NCBI RefSeq assembly: GCF_023101085.1 | Contig: NZ_CP064703.1 | Span: forward strand, 8,902,501 to 8,966,500 | DNA: 64,000 nucleotides | Reading direction: 5' to 3' | Source of the DNA: Bradyrhizobium sp. 170 | Lineage (GTDB): Bacteria > Pseudomonadota > Alphaproteobacteria > Rhizobiales > Xanthobacteraceae | In this document: positions 1-9,515 of the stretch, piece after piece | How positions within the stretch are numbered: the stretch's first letter is position 1 | How the letters are laid out: every line of letters starts with the position of its first letter | Position numbers and translations under genes: made by a program | The notes under the pieces: model-generated | Told to the model about the DNA's origin: nothing | Seen by the model: only the letters and a program-made list of their open reading frames with translations | Databases searched by the model: none

Positions 1-104
1 GGCAGCGCCTTGCCGATGACAAAGGCGCAGGCGAGGCCGGCGATGACGGCGAGGTAGAACGGACGGCCTTCTGATGTCGGTGATAGTCGGAATGTTGCAG
101 ACAT
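1..104 (-). CDS. 5' end of a membrane protein gene (partial)
   Basis: An ATG at 104 on the minus strand opens a frame that runs off the left edge of the window, giving 34 residues. A purine-rich GGGAGAGAG lies just upstream of the ATG as a ribosome binding site. After about 15 polar residues the frame becomes hydrophobic (YLAVIAGLACAFVIG), which looks like a first membrane helix or an uncleaved signal anchor. Too little is present to assign a family. It is on the same strand as the SDR gene to its right, with a repeat element between them. Confidence 0.55.
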   Translation of the reverse strand, partial: MSATFRLSPTSEGRPFYLAVIAGLACAFVIGKAL

Positions 105-136
105 TTGCGTCTCTCTCCCTGTTGGCTCAACTTTGG

Positions 137-243
137 CCGTCATTGCCCGCGACAAACGCGAAGCGTTTGCGCAAGGGAGCGAAGCGACGAAACAATCCAC
201 TGCTCGGCACCATGGATTGCTTCGCTTCGCTCGCAATGACGGG
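137..243. repeat. Palindromic intergenic repeat (GTCATTGC...GCAATGAC family)
   Basis: The element begins CCGTCATTGC and ends GCAATGACGG, with internal arms around 'GCGAAGC...AATCCA' and 'TGGATTGCTTCGC', so the whole unit can fold into a long imperfect hairpin. A nested short palindrome (AAACGCGAAGCGTTT) sits in the left arm. The same family recurs at 38318-38394, 43783-43873 and 47125-47303. Confidence 0.8.
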
Positions 244-253
244 TGAAAGTGGA

Positions 254-1093
254 CTACGCGCCCTGATCGAACGCTTTCTTCAGCGTAACATAGCCCTGCT
301 GCTGCTGGCTCCAGTTGCGGCCGCCCGTCATGGCGCCGTCAACCACCAGGTCGTGGCCGTTGATGAAGGAGGATTCGTCGCTCGCCAGAAACACCGCAGC
401 ATGCGCGATATCCTCGGACAGGCCGGCACGCGGTATCGGCTGGACCGATTTGTAGATCTCGCGCATGACAGAAGCGGTCTTTTCGGCAGCCTCCACAGGC
501 AGGCCCAGCGCCTTGCCGATAATGCCCGTCGCGATCGCGCCGGGCGAGATCGAGTTCACGCGGACGTTGGCCTCGCCGAGTTCCATTGCCACGCATTTGG
601 TGAGGTGGATGACGGCGGCCTTCGCCGCGCTATAGACCATCGACGACGAAAAGCCGGCCAGGCGGCCGGCGATGCTGCCATTGTTGATGATGCTGCCGGA
701 GCCCTGTTTGCGCATATAGGGCGCAGCATGTTTCATGCCGAGCATTACGCTGCGCACCAGCGTCGCCATCGCCGCGTCGAAGCGCTCGACCTCGAGGCCT
801 TCGATGCCGCCGGTCTGCGCCGGACCACCGGCATTGTTGAACAGGCAATCGATGCGGCCGAACTTCTCCACCGAAAGGGCGATCAGCGCCTTCATCTGCT
901 CTTCCACCGTGACGTCGGTCTGGCGGAATATGCAGTTGGCGCCGAGCTTTTTGGCCAGCGCCTCGCCCTCCGGCGCGCGCCGCCCGGCAATCACGATCTT
1001 CGCGCCTTCGGCGACGAAGATCTCCGCAGTGTGCAGTCCGATACCGCTCGTCGCGCCGGTAATGACCGCGACCTTGCCATCCAGCCGCCCCAT
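254..1093 (-). CDS. SDR family NAD(P)-dependent oxidoreductase
   Basis: A complete 279-residue classical short-chain dehydrogenase/reductase, a cytosolic NAD(P)H-dependent alcohol/ketone oxidoreductase. Visible motifs are the nucleotide-binding TGATSGIG (residues 13-20), NNAG (86-89), the catalytic Ser140 and the Y154-x-x-x-K158 pair. The C-terminal part has the family's PG-x-I-x-T and the substrate-binding lid. Length is typical (250-280). The ATG is preceded by an AGGGGGA ribosome binding site. The substrate cannot be deduced; the gene stands alone, separated from the leftward membrane gene by a repeat and divergent from the histidine kinase on its right. Confidence 0.9.
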   Translation of the reverse strand: MGRLDGKVAVITGATSGIGLHTAEIFVAEGAKIVIAGRRAPEGEALAKKLGANCIFRQTDVTVEEQMKALIALSVEKFGRIDCLFNNAGGPAQTGGIEGLEVERFDAAMATLVRSVMLGMKHAAPYMRKQGSGSIINNGSIAGRLAGFSSSMVYSAAKAAVIHLTKCVAMELGEANVRVNSISPGAIATGIIGKALGLPVEAAEKTASVMREIYKSVQPIPRAGLSEDIAHAAVFLASDESSFINGHDLVVDGAMTGGRNWSQQQQGYVTLKKAFDQGA

Positions 1094-1283
1094 GTCGTCG
1101 TCCCCCTGTTGATCTCAGTTGAATCCAATATTCCCGGCTGCCGGGAACAACGCAAGCGAGCTTGTTCCATCGCGCACCTGCCCGCTGATCCGGCTGGACG
1201 GCCTCCGTTCACGGTGAAATCCCGGGATTCCAGCAGGTTCGGCCATATTTTGGATTCGCTGATCACGTGAAGTGACAATTCCG

Positions 1284-2246
1284 ATGAAGAAATTGATCGA
1301 CGAGTTCCGGCGCGGCTGGCAGGGAATTTCCCAGCCCTCGCTGCTTTTCAGCGCGGTCTTCGCCGCCGGCTGCCTCGCTTTGTCGACAATCGCGCGGTGG
1401 GGCATAGCCCAGCTCCGTCCCGACGTATTCTTCACGCCCTATTTCCCGGCCGTGTTCCTGGCCGCCGCCGTCGGCGGCGCCCGGGTCGGGATCGCGACCG
1501 CAATCGCGGGAGGCGCGCTCGGCGTCGCCGTCAATTTCAGTACCGCCATTGCCGATTCCGCGCGGTTTGCGCTGCTCGTGATGTTCTGGGCAGTTTGCGG
1601 CTTCGCCATCTGGGGCGTCGAGCATTACCGGACGATCGTGGCACAACAGCGGGAAGATGCGAAGCGCCTGATCAAGGAAGAGGAATACCGCAAGCTCCTG
1701 GTCGAGGAATTGCAGCACCGGCTCAAGAACAAGACGTCGACGATCCATGCCGTGCTGCACCAGGTGCTGCAGAACCAGCCGCAGATCTGGGGCACCATCG
1801 ATAGCCGCCTCCGCGCGCTGTCGGCAACCGACGATTTGATCGCGCGGCTGGACGGCCGCGGCTGCGACATCAAGGATATGCTGCATTCCGAACTCGGGCC
1901 GTACGGTCACGTCCGGTTCAATCTGAACGGCGATCCGCTGTTCCTGCCGGCCAAACTGGCGGTCAGCCTGGCGCTGATCTTTCACGAACTGGCCACCAAC
2001 GCAGGCAAGTACGGCGCGTTTTCTTCGGCCCGCGGGCTGTTGCAGGTGTCGTGGTCGGTGTCGGAAAGTCGCCTCAACGTCACCTGGGATGAAACGGAAG
2101 GTCCCGTGGTTGAAAACGTCGGTCCGGCGGGCTTCGGCACCAAGCTGCTGCAATCGGCGCTTCGCGCGTTCGACGGCAAGACGGAGATCCGCTTCCTGAA
2201 GACCGGCGTTCATTGCACGATGCAATGCCGGATTCCGGCGAATTAG
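1284..2246 (+). CDS. HWE-family sensor histidine kinase with DUF4118-like membrane domain
   Basis: About 320 residues. The N-terminal ~115 residues hold several hydrophobic helices resembling the DUF4118 (KdpD-type) membrane module; a short coiled-coil linker follows. The kinase core has the phosphoacceptor motif QHRLKN (His about residue 145 from this ATG), an N-box HELATNAGKYGAFS, the W-D-E motif that names the HWE class, and a glycine-rich G-box (GPAGFGTKLL). There is no receiver domain and no adjacent response regulator, so its partner is elsewhere. A GTG at 1272 would add four residues; I prefer the ATG at 1284. A 7-bp hairpin (CCCGACG/CGTCGGG, 2264-2286) lies after the stop but has no T-run. 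It lies upstream, on the same strand, of two cyclic-di-GMP proteins. Confidence 0.87.
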   Translation: MKKLIDEFRRGWQGISQPSLLFSAVFAAGCLALSTIARWGIAQLRPDVFFTPYFPAVFLAAAVGGARVGIATAIAGGALGVAVNFSTAIADSARFALLVMFWAVCGFAIWGVEHYRTIVAQQREDAKRLIKEEEYRKLLVEELQHRLKNKTSTIHAVLHQVLQNQPQIWGTIDSRLRALSATDDLIARLDGRGCDIKDMLHSELGPYGHVRFNLNGDPLFLPAKLAVSLALIFHELATNAGKYGAFSSARGLLQVSWSVSESRLNVTWDETEGPVVENVGPAGFGTKLLQSALRAFDGKTEIRFLKTGVHCTMQCRIPAN

Positions 2247-2465
2247 AGCGTTTCCAGCGAAGTCCCGACGCAAAACCTCCGTCGGGCTGGCAAAGCGCGC
2301 GCGAACCGCCATTCGCCTCACATGCGGCCCTCTGCTTCGGCGTTGACATTCTGTTAATGACAATCAAGCCCAACGCCGCTGGAAATCGCCGACTTCTACG
2401 GTTGTTACGGCTTTTCGCAGTTCCGCTTAACCAATGCTACAAGGGACTTTGCCAAGCTCGGTGGC

Positions 2466-4241
2466 ATGCATAGTCCCAACAAGCACAACTTTCAGACGGC
2501 GGCGACGCAAGCCAGTGATGAAAGCAATTTTGAATCCGAATTGAACATCCTGCGGGATGTCTTCAGGTTACTTCCGGCCGGCGTGACGGTTCAGGACGAG
2601 CACGGCGAGTTCGTGCTGATGAACGATGCCGCGACTGCCCTGCTGGAGGCGGCCGCCGCGGCGCCGTCGGCCTCGCAATTGAGCGATCGCCGGGAAACCT
2701 GCCTCGAATTGCTGCGTACCGGCCGCCCGGCCGTGCTGGAAGAAGCCATTGCCGGCGGTCCGGCCAAAAAGGTGTTTCTCACCTCGCATCGGCCCGTCCA
2801 GGTCGCCGGGCGCAATCTGCTGATCTCGAGCTCGACCGACATCAGCGAGCAGAAGGCGTTCGAGGATCACCTGTTCCGCTCCGCCTATTACGACGAGCTG
2901 ACCGGCCTGCCGACGCGGCGCGTGATCGAGCATCGCGTCAACAGTCTGCTGAAGTACGACAACGGACAGGGCCGCTTCGCACTGGCGTTTCTCGACATCG
3001 ACAATTTCAAGCACATCAACGACTATTACGGACACGCGGTCGGCGACGCGCTGCTGGTGGAGATGGCCAAGCGGCTGGGGCTGGACCTGCGCGACTCCGA
3101 CATCCTGTCGCGGATCAGCGGCGACGAGTTCGTGCTGCTGCTCAACCCGATCCAGAGCGACGCCGAGGTCGAAGAGTACATCCACTTCATCCTGCAGCGG
3201 CTGAAGGCGCCGTTCTTCATCGACCAATCCGAGATATTCGCCTCGACCTCGATCGGCGTCAGCCTCTATCCCGAACACGGGCGCAGCTACGAGGTGCTGC
3301 GCCAGAACGCCGACATCGCGATGTACCGCGTCAAGAACGGCAGCAAGGGCGCCGCGGCGTTCTTCGATGCCAGCATGGAGCGCGAGGCGCTGGCGCGGAT
3401 GAAGATCGAGCAATCGCTGCGGCTGGCTATCCTGGAAAAGCGCTTTTGCTGCGCCTTCCAGCCCAAGGTCGATATCCGGACCCAGGAAATCACGGGCGTT
3501 GAGGCGCTGGTGCGCCTGCGCGACGACGAGGGGGTGATTCAGGCCCCCAGCACCTTCATCAACCTTGCCACCGAACTCGGCCTGATCGACGAACTGACCC
3601 ATCTGGTGCTGGCGGAGATCGTCAAGTCGATCGACCTGATCAACGAGACCTTCGGCCCCGACACCACGATCAGCATGAACGTCGCGGCCAAGCAGGCCGG
3701 CAATCCCGAATTCATGCGGCCGTTCGCCGAGGCGCTCGAGGCCACCGGATTTCCAGCGCGCTTCATGATCGAGGTGACGGAAGACGCCTTCGTCACCAAG
3801 ACGCATTTCCAGGACGATATCCTGCCGTTCTTTCGCAAGCTCGGCGTCAAGATCTCGATCGACGATTTCGGCATCGGCTATTCGTCGCTGTCGGCGCTGG
3901 CCGACATTACCGCCGACGAGATCAAGATCGACCGCTCCTTCATCACCGACATCCACAAGCGTCCGCGTAGCCAGGGTATCCTGCGGGCGATCGAGTCCCT
4001 GAGCGAAGCGCTCGGCATGACCGTGATCGCCGAAGGGCTCGAAAGCTTCGAGGAACTGGCCTATCTGCAGGCCGCGACCAGGATTCGCTACGCCCAGGGC
4101 TACTACTTCTCAAGACCGGTTTTCCTGGAAGACCTCAAGCTCGCGACCCCGCGCGCCAGCGAGGCGCGCGCCAGTCTCGTCAGCCGACCCGCGCCGGAAA
4201 CCCGCGCCGCCTACGCACGCAGCGGCGGCTATCGCCGCTGA
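2466..4241 (+). CDS. PAS-GGDEF-EAL cyclic-di-GMP signalling protein
   Basis: A 591-residue soluble protein. Residues ~25-130 form a PAS-like sensor, ~133-300 a diguanylate cyclase domain and ~310-560 an EAL phosphodiesterase domain. The GGDEF signature is SGDEF (218-222); an RxxD inhibitory site (RDSD, 209-212) sits exactly five residues before it, as in feedback-inhibited cyclases. The EAL domain keeps EALVR (346-350), the catalytic acidic pair in IDDFGIGYSSL, the lysine in EIKIDRSFI and EGLES, so phosphodiesterase activity is likely; cyclase activity with the Ser variant is uncertain. No membrane segment is seen. It lies 219 bp after the histidine kinase and 181 bp before the next GGDEF-EAL gene, so the three may respond to linked signals but probably have separate promoters. 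Confidence 0.92.
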   Translation: MHSPNKHNFQTAATQASDESNFESELNILRDVFRLLPAGVTVQDEHGEFVLMNDAATALLEAAAAAPSASQLSDRRETCLELLRTGRPAVLEEAIAGGPAKKVFLTSHRPVQVAGRNLLISSSTDISEQKAFEDHLFRSAYYDELTGLPTRRVIEHRVNSLLKYDNGQGRFALAFLDIDNFKHINDYYGHAVGDALLVEMAKRLGLDLRDSDILSRISGDEFVLLLNPIQSDAEVEEYIHFILQRLKAPFFIDQSEIFASTSIGVSLYPEHGRSYEVLRQNADIAMYRVKNGSKGAAAFFDASMEREALARMKIEQSLRLAILEKRFCCAFQPKVDIRTQEITGVEALVRLRDDEGVIQAPSTFINLATELGLIDELTHLVLAEIVKSIDLINETFGPDTTISMNVAAKQAGNPEFMRPFAEALEATGFPARFMIEVTEDAFVTKTHFQDDILPFFRKLGVKISIDDFGIGYSSLSALADITADEIKIDRSFITDIHKRPRSQGILRAIESLSEALGMTVIAEGLESFEELAYLQAATRIRYAQGYYFSRPVFLEDLKLATPRASEARASLVSRPAPETRAAYARSGGYRR

Positions 4242-4422
4242 GGGACGGGCGCTTGCCGCGGTTTGGCGCTTCATTCCCGCAGACAGAGCGGCAGAAGCAG
4301 TCGAATACCGCTCCCTCTCGCGATCGCGTCGCCCGAAGGACACGCGATTAAGCCTTAGGTAACCGGATTTCCTAACGGCTTATGACATCTGCCCATCGTA
4401 TGCATGTTCCCGGGAAGGGAGA

Positions 4423-7400
4423 ATGCGCGGCCTGTTTCACTACCTGCACGGAATGAAGGCCCGAACCGCAGCCGCGGGGCGGCACCTTGCCGCGACGGTC
4501 CGGGGGCCGGTGTTGTGGCTGACCCTTTGCGGCGGCTTGCTGGTCGCGGCGATTTTCGTCGGCACCATCATGATGGCCGGTGAATTTCGTGAGCGCGCGC
4601 TTCTCAACAGCGAACGCGAGCTGGAGAATACCGTCCTCCTGCTTGCCCGTCACTTCGACCAGCAGTTCGAAGACTCCGACACGCTCGCCGACGACGTGAT
4701 CTCCCGGCTGCAAATTTACGGCATCGCCTCGGAGAAGGAATTCCGGAAACATGTCGGAAGCTCCGAAGCCCACGAGATCCTGAGGTCCAAGGCGGGCGTC
4801 CTGTCCTATCTCGGCGACATCTCGATCTTCGATTCCAATGGCGACATGGTCAACTGGTCGCGGCCGCTGCCGGCGCCTGCCCTCAATATCTCCGAACGGG
4901 CCTACTTCAAGAGCTTCAAGTTCGATTCGCGATCGCCATCCATTCTGACCGAGTCGGTTCGCAGCTATCTCACCGGTAATCTGAACTCCGTCATCGCCCA
5001 CCGATTGCGAGGCGAAGATGGCGTTTTCCTCGGCGTGATGACGCGGCGCATCAACCCGGTCAACTACGAAAAATTCTTCGCTTCCGTAGCGCTCGGAACG
5101 GGCGCCGCCATCTCGATGTTTCATGCCGACGGCACCCTGCTGGCGCGCTATCCGCGGGTCGACGACCTGATCGGCCAGAATTTCGCAAAGGCGCCGCTGC
5201 TGCAGCGGGTCCGGGAGCGGGGCAGCCAGCAGACGCTGCGCGTACAAAGCCCGATCGACCAGACAGACCGGCTGGGATCTGCAGCCCCGCTCGGCCACTA
5301 CTCGGGCATCGTGGTCGCGACCAACACGGTTACCGCCGCGCTCGCCGATTGGCGCGAACAAACCAGGTTCCTGGTCATCGCGGCAACGCTGGCGGCGACG
5401 GTGATCGCCCTGATCCTGTTCCTGATTATCAGGCAGATCACCCGGCAGAACCGCGAGGCGCAGCAACGGCTGGAAGCGGAACGAAGCCGGCTCGACACCG
5501 CGCTGAACAACATGATCCAGGGACTGGTGACGTTCGACGCCTCGGCGCGCCTCGTCACCTTCAACCGGCGCTATGTCGAAATGCACGGCCTGTCGGCCGA
5601 CATCGTGAAGCCGGGTTGCCACTTCCGCGACCTGATGAAGCATCGCAAGGACAACGGATCGTTCGACGGCGACGTCGATGCGTTCTGCTCCCTTGTCATG
5701 CGAAACGTCGCGCGCGGTCAGGTCACCCACAGCGTCATGCAGTGCCAGGACGGACGCGCCTTCCTGGCCGTCAGCAGGCCGCTCGCGGACGGCGGCTGGG
5801 TCGCCACCATGGAAGACATCACCGAGCGGCTCAATCTCGAACAGGAGCGCGACCGCAACTACGCCTTCCTGAGCCAGATCATCGACCACATCCCCTCGCA
5901 GATCACCGTGAAGGACGTGCACGACCGGCGCTATTTGCTGGTCAACCGCGTGGCGGAAGCCCAGTTCGGCATTTCGCGCGACCTGATCGTCGGCAAGACG
6001 GCCCTTGACCTCTTTCCAAAAGCCGCTGCCGAGCTCATCGCGGCCGACGAGGAGAAAACGCTGCAATCTCCCGACGGCCTGTTCAAGGACGAGCACGTCT
6101 GGGAAACCCAGGGCATGGGCCCGCGCTACATCACCTCCAAGCGGCTCGGAATCCGCAATGCGGCGGGTCAGGCGCGCTACATCATCAACGTCGTCGACGA
6201 CGTTACCGAGCGCCGGTTGGCCAACGAAAAGATCGCGCATCTGGCGCATTACGACGCGCTGACCGACCTTCCGAACCGGGTGCTGTTCCGCGAGCAGATC
6301 GAGCGCGAGCTTCGCAAGGCCGTTCGCGGCCAGCAGTTCGCGCTGCTCTATATAGACATCGACGAGTTCAAGGGCATCAACGACTCGCTTGGACACCATG
6401 TCGGCGATGAACTTTTGAAGGCGGTCGCGGCCAGCCTCAAGGATTGCACCAAGCCCGGCGATCTCATCGCCCGTCTCGGCGGCGACGAATTTGCGGTGAT
6501 CCAGACCGCGGTCAGCGGCCGCGCCGAGGTCGAGGAATTCGTGACGCGTATTTACGAGGCGATACGCCAGCCCTATCAATGCCTCGGCCACCATCTTTCG
6601 ACCGACGCCAGCGTCGGCATCGCGATCGCGCCCGAAGATGGCACCGAACTCGACCAGTTGATCAAGCACGCCGACCTCGCGATGTACGCCGCCAAGGCCG
6701 AGGGACGCCGCGTCCATCGCTTCTTCGAGCCTGCCATGGATGCCCGCGCCAAGGCGCGGCTCACCATGGAGCAGGACCTGCGGCAGGCATTGGCCGATGG
6801 CGACTTCGAAATCTACTACCAACCGCTACTCGATCTCGCGAGCGGCGAGGTGACGGGCTGCGAGGCGCTGTTGCGCTGGCACCATCCCGAACGCGGCATG
6901 GTCTCGCCGGCGGAATTCATTCCGGTCGCCGAGGATACCGGCCTGATCAACGAACTCGGCGACTGGGTCATGCAGACCGCCTGCAACGAGGCGGCCGGCT
7001 GGCCGTCGCGGGTCAGGCTCGCCGTCAACGTTTCGCCGATCCAGTTGAAGTCGCCGACGCTGGCGCTGCGGATCACCGGCGCGCTTGCCGCCTCCGGCCT
7101 GCCGCCCGACCGGCTCGAGATCGAAATCACCGAGGCGGTGCTGATCCATGACGACGAAAGCGCGCTGGCGATCCTGCATCAGCTCCGCGCCATCGGCGTG
7201 CGCATCGCGCTCGACGATTTCGGCACCGGCTTCTCCTCGTTGAGCTACCTGAAGCGGTTCCCGTTCGACAAGATCAAGATCGACCGCTGCTTCGTCAGCG
7301 ACATCGAGGTCGACGGCTCGGCCGCGATCGTGCAGGCGGTGGTGAGCATCGCCGCAGCCCGCAACATGACCACGACCGCGGAAGGCGTCGAGACCGAGCA

Positions 7401-7530
7401 GCAGCGCGAGATGCTGCGTCAGCTCGGCTGCACCCAGATGCAGGGCTATCTGTTCAGCGCGCCGAAGCCGGCGGCCGAGGCGAGGCGATTGCTGGGCGCG
7501 CGATTGGAAGCTGCGACAGCGGTCGCCTGA
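4423..7530 (+). CDS. Membrane-bound dCache-PAS-PAS-GGDEF-EAL cyclic-di-GMP protein
   Basis: 1035 residues. A first membrane helix (~28-52) is followed by a ~255-residue periplasmic sensor of Cache/PDC type, a second helix (~308-334), two PAS domains (~350-460 and ~475-590), a GGDEF domain (signature GGDEF at 686-690) and an EAL domain (EALLRW from 814). The inhibitory-site position before GGDEF reads KPGD, so the canonical arginine of RxxD is missing. The EAL catalytic set (LDDFGTGFSSL, KIKIDR, AEGVET, QGYLF) is complete. Both enzymatic halves look intact, suggesting a bifunctional or conditionally switched enzyme at the inner membrane. The last 85 bp overlap the 3' end of the convergent patatin gene. 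Confidence 0.93.
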   Translation: MRGLFHYLHGMKARTAAAGRHLAATVRGPVLWLTLCGGLLVAAIFVGTIMMAGEFRERALLNSERELENTVLLLARHFDQQFEDSDTLADDVISRLQIYGIASEKEFRKHVGSSEAHEILRSKAGVLSYLGDISIFDSNGDMVNWSRPLPAPALNISERAYFKSFKFDSRSPSILTESVRSYLTGNLNSVIAHRLRGEDGVFLGVMTRRINPVNYEKFFASVALGTGAAISMFHADGTLLARYPRVDDLIGQNFAKAPLLQRVRERGSQQTLRVQSPIDQTDRLGSAAPLGHYSGIVVATNTVTAALADWREQTRFLVIAATLAATVIALILFLIIRQITRQNREAQQRLEAERSRLDTALNNMIQGLVTFDASARLVTFNRRYVEMHGLSADIVKPGCHFRDLMKHRKDNGSFDGDVDAFCSLVMRNVARGQVTHSVMQCQDGRAFLAVSRPLADGGWVATMEDITERLNLEQERDRNYAFLSQIIDHIPSQITVKDVHDRRYLLVNRVAEAQFGISRDLIVGKTALDLFPKAAAELIAADEEKTLQSPDGLFKDEHVWETQGMGPRYITSKRLGIRNAAGQARYIINVVDDVTERRLANEKIAHLAHYDALTDLPNRVLFREQIERELRKAVRGQQFALLYIDIDEFKGINDSLGHHVGDELLKAVAASLKDCTKPGDLIARLGGDEFAVIQTAVSGRAEVEEFVTRIYEAIRQPYQCLGHHLSTDASVGIAIAPEDGTELDQLIKHADLAMYAAKAEGRRVHRFFEPAMDARAKARLTMEQDLRQALADGDFEIYYQPLLDLASGEVTGCEALLRWHHPERGMVSPAEFIPVAEDTGLINELGDWVMQTACNEAAGWPSRVRLAVNVSPIQLKSPTLALRITGALAASGLPPDRLEIEITEAVLIHDDESALAILHQLRAIGVRIALDDFGTGFSSLSYLKRFPFDKIKIDRCFVSDIEVDGSAAIVQAVVSIAAARNMTTTAEGVETEQQREMLRQLGCTQMQGYLFSAPKPAAEARRLLGARLEAATAVA

Positions 7531-9380
7531 CGCCGTTCCAGCGCGTCGGTGTCGAGTATGGCTGCAATCGCCGAACTGTCTCCCGCCTCCAGCGTCGCGA
7601 TGGCCTCTTTGGCCCAGAGGTAGGAGGCATCAAAGATCTCCGTGTGGCGATCGAAATCCGTCACGTCGATCCCGACCGGAGGCGGCGGCCGCATCACCGT
7701 ATCGAACGGCCCGACCGGCAACGTATCGTAGCGCTGATGCGCCACGAGGCTTCGCCACAGCACGTTCACCGCGCTGGGTGCGGCGGGCAGCAACTTCTTG
7801 CGGAACGGCGTCAGCATGGCGGCGATCAGTTCGAACCGTCCGGGGAGCGACGCATAGTCGACGTCGAACATCTCCGCCGCCGGCTCGCCGAAATGCACGA
7901 CCAGGTTGGGCCCGCTCTTGAGCTGGTGCATCGACGCCAAGGGCACGTTATCGATGAGACACCCATCGACCAGCATCGCCCCCTCCGGCGTGTAGAACGG
8001 CGGCAACAGTCCGGGGATCGCGCTCGATGCGCGCACCGCCTGCCAGAGCGGCCCCGTCCGGATCAGTTCGAGATTGTGGGTCGAAAGATTGGTGGCGACG
8101 GCGGCGAAGGGCCGCCAGCAATCCTCGATCCGGCAGTCGGGGCCGTACTGATGGGCAAGCGCGCGATCGAACGCCTTGTGATCCAGCAGCGCGTAACGCG
8201 GCCAGGTCGGCCGCCGAAAGCTTCTGCTCCTGACGAAGATCTCATGCGTGCCGCGCTCGAGATGCTCGGCTTCGAGATTTTTGGCAAAGCCGGCCACCAT
8301 GGCAGAGCCGACGCTGGTGCCGACATAGATATCGAACATCACGCCGCGTTCGCGAAACGCCTTGTAGATTCCGACATGCGCCGTCCCAAAACTGCCGCCG
8401 CCGGCGGCGACGAAGCCGATCGCCCGGCCGCACAGAAAACGGATCAGACTGTCGATATCGATCTGGTCTTCGAGGGCGACATGGTGGTTCATGAACACCG
8501 GCAGCCTTGCCAGCCAGGCCGCGGTGCCAGAGACCTCGCCGCTTCGCCGGTCATGAACGCGGACGAGGCGTCTGGCCGAGACGGCATGAACCTCGCAGGC
8601 GAAGGCCTCGATTTCCGTCAGTGCGGCCGCAGGCGCACCCCCGCGGCACGCGAACACCACCATGTCGGCCTGACGGATGGCCTTGCGCGCCCAGGGCGAG
8701 GCTTCGCGGCCGCCGAGATAAACCACCAGTGGTGCGGTGTGTTCGAGCCTGTTGAGCCATTCGGTGACTTCATGCGCATCGAGCGCGCGGCCGGGAAACA
8801 TCGCGTCGAGGCGGGCGGCGTCAACGATCTCGGCATGGGTGGCGGCCAGTCCGTCGCGCATCCGGCGCTCGAAAGCGCCCGGCAGCGGCTCCAATCCGCC
8901 GTCGATCAGCGCCACCGTTCGCGCCTTCGGCGAAGTAGGGAACGGCGCGATGCGCGCGGTCTCCTTGGCGAACCGCCGCGCCAGCGCGGCGAGCAGCGCC
9001 TCGACGATGGCGGGGGCTTCCTCGACCAGCTTCTGGTAGGCCGGGCGCGTCAACGCCAGCACGCTGGTGTCGCGGATGGCGATCACATCCGCCGTGCGCG
9101 GGACATTGGCGAAGAAGCCGATCTCGCCCACCAGCTCGCCGGCCCGAAGCTCGGCGATCGGCTCGAGATACCCGGTCTTGCGCACCGCGAGCGCACCATG
9201 CAGCACCAGGAAAAGCGAATCCGACGGCCCGCCTTGCGCAACCAGCATCTGCCCGCGCACCAGATCCTGGCGGACCATGGCGTTGAGAGCCTTCAGCCGC
9301 TGTTCGGAACTGAGCGTTCGAAACAGCGCGAACTCCTCCAGGGCGGAGCTCCACGCCAGTACCGAGCTCGATCCACTCAT
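7446..9380 (-). CDS. Cyclic-nucleotide-binding patatin-like phospholipase
   Basis: 644 residues with the architecture of NTE-type lysophospholipases. Residues ~15-140 form a cyclic-nucleotide-binding fold with the phosphate cassette GEIGFFANVPRTADV (85-99, Arg95). The patatin domain starts near 320 with the oxyanion-hole GGGSFG (327-332), the nucleophile elbow GTSVG (Ser356) and the catalytic Asp472 in a DGC context where most family members have DGG or DGA. The product probably hydrolyses phospholipid or lysophospholipid acyl esters, gated by a nucleotide. The coding region ends 85 bp inside the facing GGDEF-EAL gene, and the last ~28 residues (Ala/Asn/Arg-rich) are in that overlap and look poorly constrained. 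Confidence 0.9.
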   Translation of the reverse strand: MSGSSSVLAWSSALEEFALFRTLSSEQRLKALNAMVRQDLVRGQMLVAQGGPSDSLFLVLHGALAVRKTGYLEPIAELRAGELVGEIGFFANVPRTADVIAIRDTSVLALTRPAYQKLVEEAPAIVEALLAALARRFAKETARIAPFPTSPKARTVALIDGGLEPLPGAFERRMRDGLAATHAEIVDAARLDAMFPGRALDAHEVTEWLNRLEHTAPLVVYLGGREASPWARKAIRQADMVVFACRGGAPAAALTEIEAFACEVHAVSARRLVRVHDRRSGEVSGTAAWLARLPVFMNHHVALEDQIDIDSLIRFLCGRAIGFVAAGGGSFGTAHVGIYKAFRERGVMFDIYVGTSVGSAMVAGFAKNLEAEHLERGTHEIFVRSRSFRRPTWPRYALLDHKAFDRALAHQYGPDCRIEDCWRPFAAVATNLSTHNLELIRTGPLWQAVRASSAIPGLLPPFYTPEGAMLVDGCLIDNVPLASMHQLKSGPNLVVHFGEPAAEMFDVDYASLPGRFELIAAMLTPFRKKLLPAAPSAVNVLWRSLVAHQRYDTLPVGPFDTVMRPPPPVGIDVTDFDRHTEIFDASYLWAKEAIATLEAGDSSAIAAILDTDALERRQATAVAASNRAPSNRLASAAGFGALNR

Positions 9381-9515
9381 TTGGCGGTACCTAGTTTAAT
9401 TCGCGGCCCAACCTTAACGCCGGGCTCCCACTACCGCGAGCGATATAAAGCCGTGCGCGAGCGCACCGCAACAATGCGCTCGGATGCATTGCAGCATGAC
9501 CGCATCCGTCCCTGT

